Made by a program: the position numbers and the translations under genes | Shown: positions 1 through 7,007 of the stretch, in pieces | Layout of the letters: every line of letters begins with the position of its first letter | How positions within the stretch are numbered: the first letter of the stretch is position 1 | Assembly (NCBI GenBank): GCA_024640665.1 | Contig: JAHEEO010000149.1 | Span: 1-7,552 of the forward strand | Source of the DNA: Rhodospirillales bacterium | GTDB taxonomy: Bacteria > Pseudomonadota > Gammaproteobacteria > Steroidobacterales > Rariloculaceae | Direction of reading: 5' to 3' | Length of the DNA: 7,552 nucleotides | Notes under the pieces: model-generated | The model's input: only the letters and a program-made list of their open reading frames with translations | Database searches by the model: none | What the model was told of the DNA's origin: nothing

Positions 1-1642
1 TGGATTCAACGGGGTAACCCGCCATTACATGCAGCGTACGATCCGGCCCCAGACCATAGTAAAACTGGGCACCGTCGAACCGCCCTAGTACGCCCCAACT
101 GTGCAACGATTGTCGTCCAAGTCTCAGCCACCAATCCTGCTGCTTCGACTCCAGATCGAAATATGCGTACGAAATCCTCTCTTGGTCGCCCGGCCCTTGC
201 TCGTTCAGCAAGTCATGCATTTGCGTCATGGACAGACGTGTCGACATGTCAAACGACTCACCGGTCCGCTGAACGCTCAGGTCGATATCACTAAACAGCG
301 CTGATAGCGTCGTCACTTCGGCTTGATCGACGTCAAACTGGTTTACGTCTCGACGATAGTATTGAGAGATACCGAAGGCTGTGTCCCATTTTTGTTCCCT
401 TTCAACGCTGGCACTACGCAGCGGCGCCTGCGGAGCAGCCGAGGCCAACAACAATCCGTTCAGCCGCTGCTGAACTCTTGCGAAGCCTGGGTCTTCGGGA
501 AACTCCCGCAAGAAACGCTGATACTGGGTTCGCGCATCCACCGTTCTGCCTGCACGCTCATAGGCCAAACCGAGAAATTCGCTCGCGCTGGGCCGATGCT
601 CGCCTGGCGCCCGCACAAGCCGAGAATATATTTCTATGGCCAACGGAAAACGCTGATCAAGAATAGCGTTCCGCCCATCCTCCAAAAGCTGAGCCACTTC
701 TTCTTCGGGAAGTGGTTCGGCCATCGCTAAAACTTGTTCGGCCGCACCCACTTGCACCGGCTCATCTGCCGAGATGACCGCTAGAGCACTTCCGCTTCGA
801 GTATCGAGCGCTTGCTCATTTGCCAGCCTGATCTCTTCAGGCTCTGCACGTCCAACCCAAGCCCTCGGAAATTGGGTGCGCATCGAATCCAGAACCTGCC
901 GAGCCTGGTCTTCGGATTCGAAAAAGCCCAGCCGCAATCGATGCCAAAGATCACCATTGATCGCTGTCTGTGAGACATATAGCTTCGAGTCAGCAGGGGC
1001 GGCAATTGTGGCGCCGATAGCCGGATCAACGGCATCCCTCGTAGATTGCAGATTGATCATATAGTCGGCAGTAGTTTCCGGCCGGACAATGCGACTCGTC
1101 AGGGGCTGACGGGATGGCTCAGGTCGCACAGAAATCTCGCTGTCCGGAACCAGGCTTGACGGCAGCGGCTCAGCCGGGACTTCGCTGGTCATGCTCGGTG
1201 ATGCTTCTAGATCAACGGCAATAACCAATGACCTAAGATCGCCCCTTTGGCGAACGCGGTACACAACCGGCTGAGAAAAATGCAGCATCAACAAACTATC
1301 GCCGAACCCCAGCGACTCGTATTCGATTTCAACCAAACGAGCCAACTGGCCACCCACGGGACGGTACGCTTCGGAACTGCTGCCGCCGCCAAGCTGGCGA
1401 CAGACATCGAACGGCGCAACCCGCACTTCTAGCAGCGCGCCAGACTGCAATGGGACATCAGCCTGAAATCGCATTGGACAGGCCAAGCGGATCAGCACTT
1501 CCGCTTCGGTCCCGACCCGTGAAATTTGAATGTCTTCGACGAAGCGGTTCTGCGCCAGGACTGGCGTCATACTGAACAACGTCGTCAAGCACAGCACGCC
1601 GCTGCATATAGCCGTGCGCAAACTAATGCATGAACTGCGCAT
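1..1642 (-). CDS. Outer-membrane beta-barrel protein with N-terminal AMIN-like, SPOR and TPR regions (partial, runs off left edge)
   Basis: The frame is open from an ATG at 1642 to the window edge, giving 547 residues without a stop. GGAG lies 6 nt upstream of the ATG (1649-1652), and the stop of the 30-heme gene is 21 bp away. Residues 1-30 are a Sec signal peptide ending VLA-Q, with no lipobox. Residues 31-145 form a beta-rich region like AMIN domains, with Cys55 and Cys81 as a possible disulfide. Residues 192-268 match SPOR: YMINLQS opens it and WHRLRLGFFESEDQA lies in the core. SPOR domains bind peptidoglycan stripped of stem peptides. Residues 313-398 are TPR-like (AIEIYSRLV, LGLAYERAGR). 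From about residue 418 the chain shows alternating strands with aromatic residues, including LRLGRQ and GVLGRFDGAQFYYG, as in outer-membrane barrels. The rest of the barrel lies outside the window. As last gene of a multiheme cytochrome operon, it may be the outer-membrane pore of an electron conduit (inference). It could instead be a porin for a small substrate. Confidence 0.85.
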   Translation of the reverse strand, partial: MRSSCISLRTAICSGVLCLTTLFSMTPVLAQNRFVEDIQISRVGTEAEVLIRLACPMRFQADVPLQSGALLEVRVAPFDVCRQLGGGSSSEAYRPVGGQLARLVEIEYESLGFGDSLLMLHFSQPVVYRVRQRGDLRSLVIAVDLEASPSMTSEVPAEPLPSSLVPDSEISVRPEPSRQPLTSRIVRPETTADYMINLQSTRDAVDPAIGATIAAPADSKLYVSQTAINGDLWHRLRLGFFESEDQARQVLDSMRTQFPRAWVGRAEPEEIRLANEQALDTRSGSALAVISADEPVQVGAAEQVLAMAEPLPEEEVAQLLEDGRNAILDQRFPLAIEIYSRLVRAPGEHRPSASEFLGLAYERAGRTVDARTQYQRFLREFPEDPGFARVQQRLNGLLLASAAPQAPLRSASVEREQKWDTAFGISQYYRRDVNQFDVDQAEVTTLSALFSDIDLSVQRTGESFDMSTRLSMTQMHDLLNEQGPGDQERISYAYFDLESKQQDWWLRLGRQSLHSWGVLGRFDGAQFYYGLGPDRTLHVMAGYPVES

Positions 1643-1663
1643 CAACGACTCCGGAATTTGTGC

Positions 1664-3895
1664 TTACCACTCACGTGAATTCACACTGTGCTCAGGACTT
1701 GCCTGGTGGCATGAACCCGCACAATCACGCAACTGAGACACGCTCGCGTTACGGTGCGGCCCGGGCCTGTAGTCAGATGCATGACAGGCGGCGCAATCCG
1801 GCGCATAAGCAGGGAATGGCCAGGGTACTGCCTGCGCATTAGACGTATGGCAATCGTTGCACTGCAAGTTGACACGATGATCACCCGGATAGGTCCCAGA
1901 CTGGTGATCGAATACGAGCGGCGTCCAGAAATCCCGGCTATGGCAATAGTCACACTCAAACTGCGTATTGAAGTGTCCGCTGCCTTTGCCGGTCGCAGTG
2001 GAGCCATTGTGGCAACTGCCACATGTACCCGGCGCAACGGTGCTGTGATCAAAGCTCGAGGGCAACCATGCAGTCGGGGTATGACAGACATCGCACTCCG
2101 CGGTAGTTTGCAAGTGCCCTACATGCTTACCAATTGCGACCGTTCCGTTGTGACAGCTGCTGCAGCTGCCTAGTACCTGGTTGTGATCAACGTTAGCTAC
2201 CGGCGCGAATGTCGTGACGTTATGGCAGTCCTCGCACACGTCGCTGGTTAAGACATGATTTCCAGGTTTACCTACCGACTCAACGCCGTTGTGACAGCTG
2301 ACACAATTGCCGGCAATATTGTCGTGATCAAAGTTGGCCGGCAACCAACCCAGTGTTGTGTGGCAATTGTCGCAGGTATCCCCGCTCGCGATATGGTTCG
2401 CTGATTTGCCTTCGACGATGACATTATTGTGGCAGCTCGAACACGCACCAATCACTTGCAGATGATCTACCTGCGCAACCGGCGCAAACGCCACCACCGT
2501 ATGACAGTCTTCGCAGACAGTTGAACTCGTGATGTGCGTTGCCGGCTGACCAATTGACTCGACACCATTGTGGCAACTGACACAGTTGCCTGTGATGTTG
2601 TCATGATCGAAGTTCGCAGGCGTGAAACTCAGCGTCGTATGACAGTTGTCGCAGGTATCACCGCTGAGTATGTGCCCGGGGTTCTTGCCTGGCGCGGACA
2701 CGCCATTGTGACAGCTAGAACAAGTTCCCACGACCTGTAAGTGATCGACTTGAGCAACGGGCGCGAATGTCACAACCGTATGACAATCTTCACATACATT
2801 GCTTGTCGTAATATGCGTCAGCGGCTTGCCGACTGAATCCACACCGTTGTGACAATTCACACAATTGCCGACAATGTTGTCGTGGTCGAAATTGGCAGGC
2901 ACAAAACTAATTGTCGTATGACAATTTTCGCAGGTATCACCGCTGAGTATGTGATTGGCATCTTTACCCAGTGCGATTGTGTTGTTGTGGCAGCTCACGC
3001 ACGAGCCCAGCACCTGGAAGTGATCCACTTCGAATACCGGCGCGAACGCAATTACTGTATGACAATCTTCGCAGACATCCGTTGTCAACGCGTGGTCAGT
3101 CGGCTTGCCTACTGATTCGACGCCATTGTGGCAATTCACACACTCGCCGACGATATTGTCGTGATTGAAGTTTGCGGGCAGCCATGCGTCGCTCGTATGG
3201 CAGTTGTCGCATGTATCGCCACTCGTAATATGGTCAGCCGGCTTACCTTCAACGACGACATTGTTGTGACAACTCGAACAAGTACCGAGAACTTGCGTGT
3301 GATCAACTTGGCTGACCGGCGAGAACGCCGCCGTTGTGTGGCAGTCCTCACAGAAGTTTGTAGTAGTTACGTGCGAGACATTCTTGCCCGTTGCACCAAC
3401 ACCATCGTGACAACCCGCACAGTTTGCGTTGATCCCGAAGTGATCGAAAAACACCGGAAACCATCCAGTCGTTCGATGGCAAGAATCACACTCTTGCTGC
3501 GTAGGCGGATGATTCGGAGGCTTACCGACTGTCTGTACGTTGTTGTGACATGTAGAACAACTGCCAAATATGGCGTCATGGTTCATCTGCTGAAGTGGAA
3601 ACCAGGCATTTGTGCTATGGCAGTCCTCACAGAAGTTAGTGCTTAAAACATGGTCTGCTGGCTTTGCCGTTGTACGGATGCGGCCGCCTTCGGTGTGACA
3701 AGATCCGCACTCCGATGGCGTGCCTTGGAATACGGCACCCACGTGACAAGTCTCGCAGTCGACTGTGATATGCGCGCCGTCGAGCCGAAAGCCCGTCGTA
3801 AAATGATCGAAATCTGAACTAAACGCCGACTGTGCCGAAACGATCGTCGGCATACATACGAGGAGGGAAAACGCTAAAGCAATTAGTCTTTTCAT
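1664..3895 (-). CDS. Secreted 30-heme c-type cytochrome built from tandem four-heme repeats
   Basis: This 743-residue protein has a signal peptide cleaved near VSA-Q (residue 21/22). I count 29 CxxCH motifs, plus CAGSCH (CxxxCH) at residues 725-730, about one heme per 24 residues. Residues 89-647 are six tandem four-heme units. Each unit follows the order CEDCH, CSSCH, CDNCH, CVSCH, and each motif is followed by one extra His (V/FDH or GKxxxH). That supplies a distal ligand for every heme, so bis-His low-spin coordination is expected. Hemes 1-2 precede the array. Hemes 27-30 form a C-terminal module of different spacing, with FDH, PGDHR and RPGPHR segments. It should be a periplasmic or outer-membrane-associated electron wire of the class III / c7-like multiheme type. 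The ATG overlaps the stop of the 21-heme gene (ATGA), and GAGG lies 8 nt upstream, so translation is probably coupled. It is not a lipoprotein: LLVC is not a lipobox. The electron partner is unknown. Confidence 0.93.
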   Translation of the reverse strand: MKRLIALAFSLLVCMPTIVSAQSAFSSDFDHFTTGFRLDGAHITVDCETCHVGAVFQGTPSECGSCHTEGGRIRTTAKPADHVLSTNFCEDCHSTNAWFPLQQMNHDAIFGSCSTCHNNVQTVGKPPNHPPTQQECDSCHRTTGWFPVFFDHFGINANCAGCHDGVGATGKNVSHVTTTNFCEDCHTTAAFSPVSQVDHTQVLGTCSSCHNNVVVEGKPADHITSGDTCDNCHTSDAWLPANFNHDNIVGECVNCHNGVESVGKPTDHALTTDVCEDCHTVIAFAPVFEVDHFQVLGSCVSCHNNTIALGKDANHILSGDTCENCHTTISFVPANFDHDNIVGNCVNCHNGVDSVGKPLTHITTSNVCEDCHTVVTFAPVAQVDHLQVVGTCSSCHNGVSAPGKNPGHILSGDTCDNCHTTLSFTPANFDHDNITGNCVSCHNGVESIGQPATHITSSTVCEDCHTVVAFAPVAQVDHLQVIGACSSCHNNVIVEGKSANHIASGDTCDNCHTTLGWLPANFDHDNIAGNCVSCHNGVESVGKPGNHVLTSDVCEDCHNVTTFAPVANVDHNQVLGSCSSCHNGTVAIGKHVGHLQTTAECDVCHTPTAWLPSSFDHSTVAPGTCGSCHNGSTATGKGSGHFNTQFECDYCHSRDFWTPLVFDHQSGTYPGDHRVNLQCNDCHTSNAQAVPWPFPAYAPDCAACHASDYRPGPHRNASVSQLRDCAGSCHQASPEHSVNSREW
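1706..1723 (-). other. Non-canonical CxxxCH heme-attachment motif at the C-terminus of the 30-heme protein
   Basis: Codons for Cys-Ala-Gly-Ser-Cys-His (residues 725-730) occupy this site. All other heme motifs in both cytochromes of this window are CxxCH. The flanks (LRD before, QASPEH after) look like the usual heme-site surroundings, and PEH could provide a second His. The sixth codon is in frame, so this is a one-codon enlargement of the motif rather than a frameshift. Confidence 0.7.
1955..3631 (-). repeat. Tandem array of six four-heme coding units (279-bp period)
   Basis: The first heme motif of each unit (CEDCH; CDYCH for the motif after the last unit) lies at 3617, 3338, 3059, 2780, 2501, 2222 and 1940 (lower coordinate). 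The spacing is exactly 279 bp five times and then 282 bp. Each unit therefore encodes 93 residues and four hemes (94 in the last). The central units share most wording, for example VCEDCHTVVAFAPVAQVDHLQV in two neighbouring units with one residue changed. The edge units are more diverged. This suggests growth by internal duplication with selection against indels. Confidence 0.92.
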
Positions 3896-5490
3896 TGCAG
3901 CACCCTCAAATCTTCAAACGAAGTTGTTGAATGGCATTCGGCGCAATCGTCGCCAAACTCGCCGCGATGAATGTCGTCGCTGCGATGGCAGCTGTTGCAA
4001 TCACTCGAAACTGCAATGACGCCATCCATGGCGGGTTGTGTATGGCAAGCGCGGCAATCGAGACCTTCGTGCGCACCATCCAGTAAAAAATCTGTCTGAC
4101 TATCGTGATCAAAGCGCCACAAGGTCCAATCGAGAGGCGTGTGACACGCACCACAGTCATCGCCTAATCGAGTTTCATGCACGTCGTCGTCCAGGTGGCA
4201 ATCGATACAGACGTCTGATGCATCATGGAAGGCCGGGGTCTCATGGCAGTCTTCGCAGTCGACTTGTACATGCTCACCCAACAGTGGAAATATCGTCAGG
4301 TCATGATCAAAACGAACGTCTTCGTTCCAAGTTAGTTCTGCATGACACAACGCGCAGTCTTCACCAAGTTGAAGCTCATGCGGCTCGTCTTCATCATGAC
4401 ACCCAATACAAGTGGTCGCCGGCAAACTCACTGCAACCGCTTCAACATGGCAGCTGGCACACTCTATGTCGGCATGCGCGCCGTTCAGTGCGAAGTCGGC
4501 ATCAACGCCATGGTCGAACAGAACGTCCAACCATTCTGTTGGCTGATGACAGTCGGCGCACTCGGTTCCATTGATGCCATCATGTGAATCGTCCTCAAGA
4601 TGGCAAGAAACGCACTCTGTCGATGTAGCTTGTTCGAATTTATTGCCTTCATGACACGAATCACATTCGACGTTGGCATGCCCGCCCAGCAAAGCAAAAT
4701 TAGTTCTTGAGAAATGATCGAAAAGCGAATCCGCCCAATCCACGGTGTTGTGACAGTCCTGGCACTCGGTGCCGTTGTTACCCATATGGGTATCGTCTTC
4801 GATGTGGCAGCCCACACATTCAGTAGGTGTCTCCATGTAGATCTCATCGACATGGCAACTAACACAACTGATTTCTGCGTGAGAGCCGGTCAGCTCATAG
4901 TCATTCTCGAATCGATGATCGTAGTTTGTATCGCTCCACTGGGTTTCCGCGTGACAATCTGCGCAGTCTTCGCCCAAGTTCCCCAGGTGCTGATCTTCCT
5001 CTAGATGACATGAAACGCATTCGGTTTCAGCATTGTGGAATGGTTCTTCAGGGGTATGACAATCTTCGCAAACAATATCGATATGGCTGTCGCGAAGAAC
5101 AAAATCGGTCAGTGCATGATCGAAACTATCGACATCCAAGCCAACAATGTCGGCATCGCGACCGAGATGTTCAGTGTGACAACTCGAACAATCTTCGTCA
5201 TTCACATCCGGTGAAAGGCTATGGAAGCCGGTTTGTGTTGCCAAATCTTCAGCAATTTCTGTGTGGCAATCTACGCACAAATCGTCTTGTTCGGTCCGCG
5301 AAAAGCGCACATGACAGGACTGGCATTCCGATTCGTACTCCGCATGACCTGTTATTACCGGGCCCGGCAGAATCAAACGCTCTAGGGATTGCAATTGCGC
5401 GCTCGCAGACATGCTAAACAGCACCCCGCCGATCAAAGCCGCTAATTTCAAAAATCCCGAACATCTAAATGTCTCCTCCACTGCGTGCAA
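3892..5490 (-). CDS. Secreted, highly acidic 21-heme c-type cytochrome built from three-heme repeats
   Basis: The frame encodes up to 532 residues from a TTG at 5490, with a stop codon immediately upstream of it. There is a signal peptide (KLAALIGGVLFSMSASA-Q) and then 21 CxxCH motifs, at residues 56, 72, 101, 141, 158, 176, 209, 225, 243, 276, 293, 311, 344, 361, 379, 412, 428, 446, 479, 498 and 516. They group into seven triplets. The last six triplets repeat every 67-68 residues, with the theme DxHxxxxGxxCxxCH...W...FDH...F.L.G.H...C.SCH. The extra His residues suit bis-His ligation. After the signal peptide I see one Lys, a dozen or so Arg and a great excess of Asp/Glu, so the protein should be strongly anionic. 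Expected role: soluble periplasmic electron carrier between the membrane cytochrome b and the 30-heme protein (inference). The start is uncertain. TTG 5490 lies before the strong Shine-Dalgarno, and TTG 5451 would give a cleaner signal peptide (MKLAALIGGVLFSMSASA). Confidence 0.9.
   Translation of the reverse strand: MHAVEETFRCSGFLKLAALIGGVLFSMSASAQLQSLERLILPGPVITGHAEYESECQSCHVRFSRTEQDDLCVDCHTEIAEDLATQTGFHSLSPDVNDEDCSSCHTEHLGRDADIVGLDVDSFDHALTDFVLRDSHIDIVCEDCHTPEEPFHNAETECVSCHLEEDQHLGNLGEDCADCHAETQWSDTNYDHRFENDYELTGSHAEISCVSCHVDEIYMETPTECVGCHIEDDTHMGNNGTECQDCHNTVDWADSLFDHFSRTNFALLGGHANVECDSCHEGNKFEQATSTECVSCHLEDDSHDGINGTECADCHQPTEWLDVLFDHGVDADFALNGAHADIECASCHVEAVAVSLPATTCIGCHDEDEPHELQLGEDCALCHAELTWNEDVRFDHDLTIFPLLGEHVQVDCEDCHETPAFHDASDVCIDCHLDDDVHETRLGDDCGACHTPLDWTLWRFDHDSQTDFLLDGAHEGLDCRACHTQPAMDGVIAVSSDCNSCHRSDDIHRGEFGDDCAECHSTTSFEDLRVLQ
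3931..5070 (-). repeat. Six tandem three-heme coding units (201-204 bp period)
   Basis: The units begin at the codons for Cys141, 209, 276, 344, 412 and 479 of the 21-heme protein, giving intervals of 204, 201, 204, 204 and 201 bp. Each unit carries three CxxCH motifs separated by about 16, 18 and 33 residues. The long third spacer holds W, FDH and a G-x-H pair. Hemes 1-3 form an earlier, less regular seventh triplet. Copies are well diverged, so this is an old duplication. Confidence 0.85.
5473..5479 (-). promoter_or_regulatory. Strong ribosome binding site GGAGGAG for the 21-heme cytochrome gene
   Basis: GGAGGAG is followed 8 nt later by an ATG at 5464-5462. That ATG is not in the cytochrome frame: it meets a stop after 16 codons. 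The only in-frame starts are TTG 5490 and GTG 5481, both upstream of or overlapping this site, and TTG 5451, 21 nt downstream. A single surplus base in the T5 run (A5 on the plus strand, 5450-5454) would explain the mismatch and would restore a start reading MFGILKLAALIGG. Confidence 0.6.
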
Positions 5491-5497
5491 CTATCTG

Positions 5498-6406
5498 CTA
5501 ATACATGTGCACAGCAAGCACATGCACGAGTGCAGTGACGACCAAGATGTAGAAAAACGGAAGATGAAAAACATGCCAAAGCGAGAACAATCGTTCATAC
5601 GATTGCAGCTCTGCAACGCGGCGAATACCAGCTAAATGGCGACCGATAAAGCGAGCCGTTGATCGCTGCAAGCGCCGCTTCTCATTATTGACTACGGAAG
5701 ATCTCTTCGCCTGCAGCGCAATCTGGTGACGCGCATACCAGGTTAGTTTGATTTGCGCGATTCTCGTTGTTATCGCAAGCTTGGCCGGAAGCAACAACGA
5801 AGCAAAAATCGACTTCGGCGCGGCAAGTACCGCCGCATCCAACTCTGTAACGCGTTCAAGCAATTGCGGCACGAGCGCGGTCAACCTGAGCCGATCATCC
5901 TTTTGAATGCGCGCTTGCTCAATGAGTCGCTGCAGGCTGGTGCGATGGCCGTTCAGATCGGTGTGAATTTTGATGTACAAATACCGACCAACCAGCCCGC
6001 TCACTGCAACGACCAGCGTACAAACAAGCGCCACGGAACTGTTTAGAGATCCAAGCCGGAAGTTGCAATGGTACAGAATGAGAATTGGACCGATAACACC
6101 AAAGATCATGTGCATTCGAAACCAGTGCTTAGTCGCTCCCAAATGCCGCAGCAATCTAACGCGCTTGCGTACCGGATAAAGCAACAACGTCGCCATAAGA
6201 CTCGCACCAACGATGCCCAGCCAGTATCCAACTCCATTCAGCGGATCGACCAATTCGCCCGAGCGCGTTGCTATCCAGCCTATGGAGACCACTACAAACG
6301 CAAGCGCATAGCCGGTCAGTGCCGGATTCCTCAGGTAGCGAGATCGTGATGCAACGGGCGACGCTGCATTAATGTTCTGCTTTATTTCTGAAGCCACTGT
6401 TGACAT
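5498..6406 (-). CDS. Five-helix membrane protein with two HX13H pairs, probable diheme b-type cytochrome
   Basis: The 302-residue protein starts at ATG 6406, 14 bp after the TPR gene; AGGA overlapping that gene's stop can serve as ribosome site. Predicted helices lie near residues 31-47, 58-78, 98-118, 122-146 and 275-298. Positive charge near residues 79-91 and in the 150-270 segment places both in the cytoplasm and the C-terminus in the periplasm. His99 and His113 in helix 3 are 14 apart, as are His281 and His295 in helix 5. Helices 3 and 5 run parallel. This is the bis-His pattern of the ferric reductase/NOX transmembrane superfamily and implies one heme b near each membrane face. Other His (94, 278, 300) could also take part. 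No flavin or NAD(P) domain is present, so electrons must come from a partner, plausibly the divergent ferredoxin-type protein. The roughly 120-residue basic, helical cytoplasmic insert is not something I recognise. Expected role: moving electrons across the inner membrane to the adjacent multiheme cytochromes (inference). Confidence 0.8.
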   Translation of the reverse strand: MSTVASEIKQNINAASPVASRSRYLRNPALTGYALAFVVVSIGWIATRSGELVDPLNGVGYWLGIVGASLMATLLLYPVRKRVRLLRHLGATKHWFRMHMIFGVIGPILILYHCNFRLGSLNSSVALVCTLVVAVSGLVGRYLYIKIHTDLNGHRTSLQRLIEQARIQKDDRLRLTALVPQLLERVTELDAAVLAAPKSIFASLLLPAKLAITTRIAQIKLTWYARHQIALQAKRSSVVNNEKRRLQRSTARFIGRHLAGIRRVAELQSYERLFSLWHVFHLPFFYILVVTALVHVLAVHMY

Positions 6407-6420
6407 AGGTAGTACAGTTC

Positions 6421-6936
6421 CTATTTCGCAGGCCGGCCATCGATGGCCGGGGATTGTTGCCGTGACCGCGTGGTCAGACTCACGCGCTCGGTTAAGGCCG
6501 CTTCATCGGCACCGAGTTGAACCGCCTGGCTAATGGCATGATCTGCTGCCGTTGTATTGCCGATAAAGGCGTAGGATTGCGCGAGCAACACCCAGCCTTT
6601 CAAATCGTTCGGCTCAGCGGCAAGTCTCTGCTCGAGACCACCAATCATTGATGCAACGCCCGGTATGTCTGTTGATGAAGTTGTTCCACGGGCCCGTGTT
6701 GCCGTTACGGTCGGCTGTGCAGTCAAAGGTGATGGTCCCATCGACAATGCCGCTGCAACCAAGTCATCTTCTTTGGGACGATTGCTGTGATGAATGGTCA
6801 CGCCAACACCCACTGCAGCTGCAAGCACCGCGCTCGCAATTACCCAGTCGCGAGTGAGTAACTGGTACTTTCGAACCAAATAGAAAACGATGCCTGTGTA
6901 AACCAACACCGCTACAACAAAAAAGATTCCTAGCAC
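6421..6936 (-). CDS. CcmI-like membrane TPR protein, probable c-type cytochrome maturation factor
   Basis: I start it at GTG 6936 (171 residues) because GGAG lies 6 nt upstream (6943-6946). GTG 6948 would add four residues but has no ribosome site. Residues 2-20 and 31-48 are membrane helices joined by a short basic loop (VRKYQLLTRD). A Thr/Ala/Pro-rich linker follows, then a TPR region at about 93-150: GLEQRLAAEPND, GWVLLAQSYAFIGN, AADHAISQAVQLGAD. This wording matches the C-terminal TPR of CcmI/CycH and NrfG, which hold apocytochromes for the heme lyase. The protein is short compared with full CcmI (over 400 residues in E. coli CcmH-type fusions, roughly 300-400 in others). It is the first gene of the operon and precedes the cytochrome genes, which fits a dedicated chaperone for about 51 heme sites. 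A general TPR scaffold for the complex is the alternative. The last 18 residues are polar and probably disordered. Confidence 0.78.
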   Translation of the reverse strand: MLGIFFVVAVLVYTGIVFYLVRKYQLLTRDWVIASAVLAAAVGVGVTIHHSNRPKEDDLVAAALSMGPSPLTAQPTVTATRARGTTSSTDIPGVASMIGGLEQRLAAEPNDLKGWVLLAQSYAFIGNTTAADHAISQAVQLGADEAALTERVSLTTRSRQQSPAIDGRPAK

Positions 6937-6955
6937 CGCTCTCTCCACTGTCTAG

Positions 6956-7007
6956 AAAAAATGTAACGCTGGCGTTTCGTGACTCTGTTCCACTACAGCC
7001 AGCGCCA
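6956..7007 (-). promoter_or_regulatory. Terminator-like hairpin in the leader of the cytochrome operon (possible attenuator)
   Basis: On the minus strand CGCTGGC (7004-6998) pairs with GCCAGCG (6973-6967). Two G-U pairs and one U-A pair extend the stem to about 10 bp. The loop contains a further weak GTGG/TCAC stem. Six T residues follow (6961-6956), two bases after the extended stem. The element ends about 20 nt before the operon's first start codon. No leftward gene lies upstream of it in the window, so as a terminator it would act on the operon's own leader. Confidence 0.4.

Noticed and set aside
323..730. Plus-strand open frame of 135 codons
   Set aside because: It lies opposite a continuous minus-strand frame with signal peptide, SPOR, TPR and barrel features, and its product shows no recognisable domain.
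1955..3631. CRISPR-like regularly spaced repeats
   Set aside because: The period is 279 bp and the whole period is protein-coding and conserved as a unit. There are no short identical repeats with unique spacers.
3128..3646. Plus-strand open frame of 172 codons, and similar ones at 1754-2173 and 2849-3115
   Set aside because: They are antisense to the CxxCH repeats. Their repetitive wording (repeats of DDIVV-like and MAV-like segments) mirrors the heme repeat and is not an independent gene.
3833..3895. Lipoprotein signal for the 30-heme cytochrome (Cys14 in LLVC)
   Set aside because: The residue before Cys is Val, which does not fit a lipobox, and a good signal peptidase I site (VSA-Q) follows. 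The Cys residues in the signal peptide of the barrel protein fail for the same reason.
4038..4574. Plus-strand open frame of 178 codons
   Set aside because: Antisense to the 21-heme gene; the composition (many His, Arg) follows from the reverse of cysteine/histidine/acidic codons, and no domain is visible.
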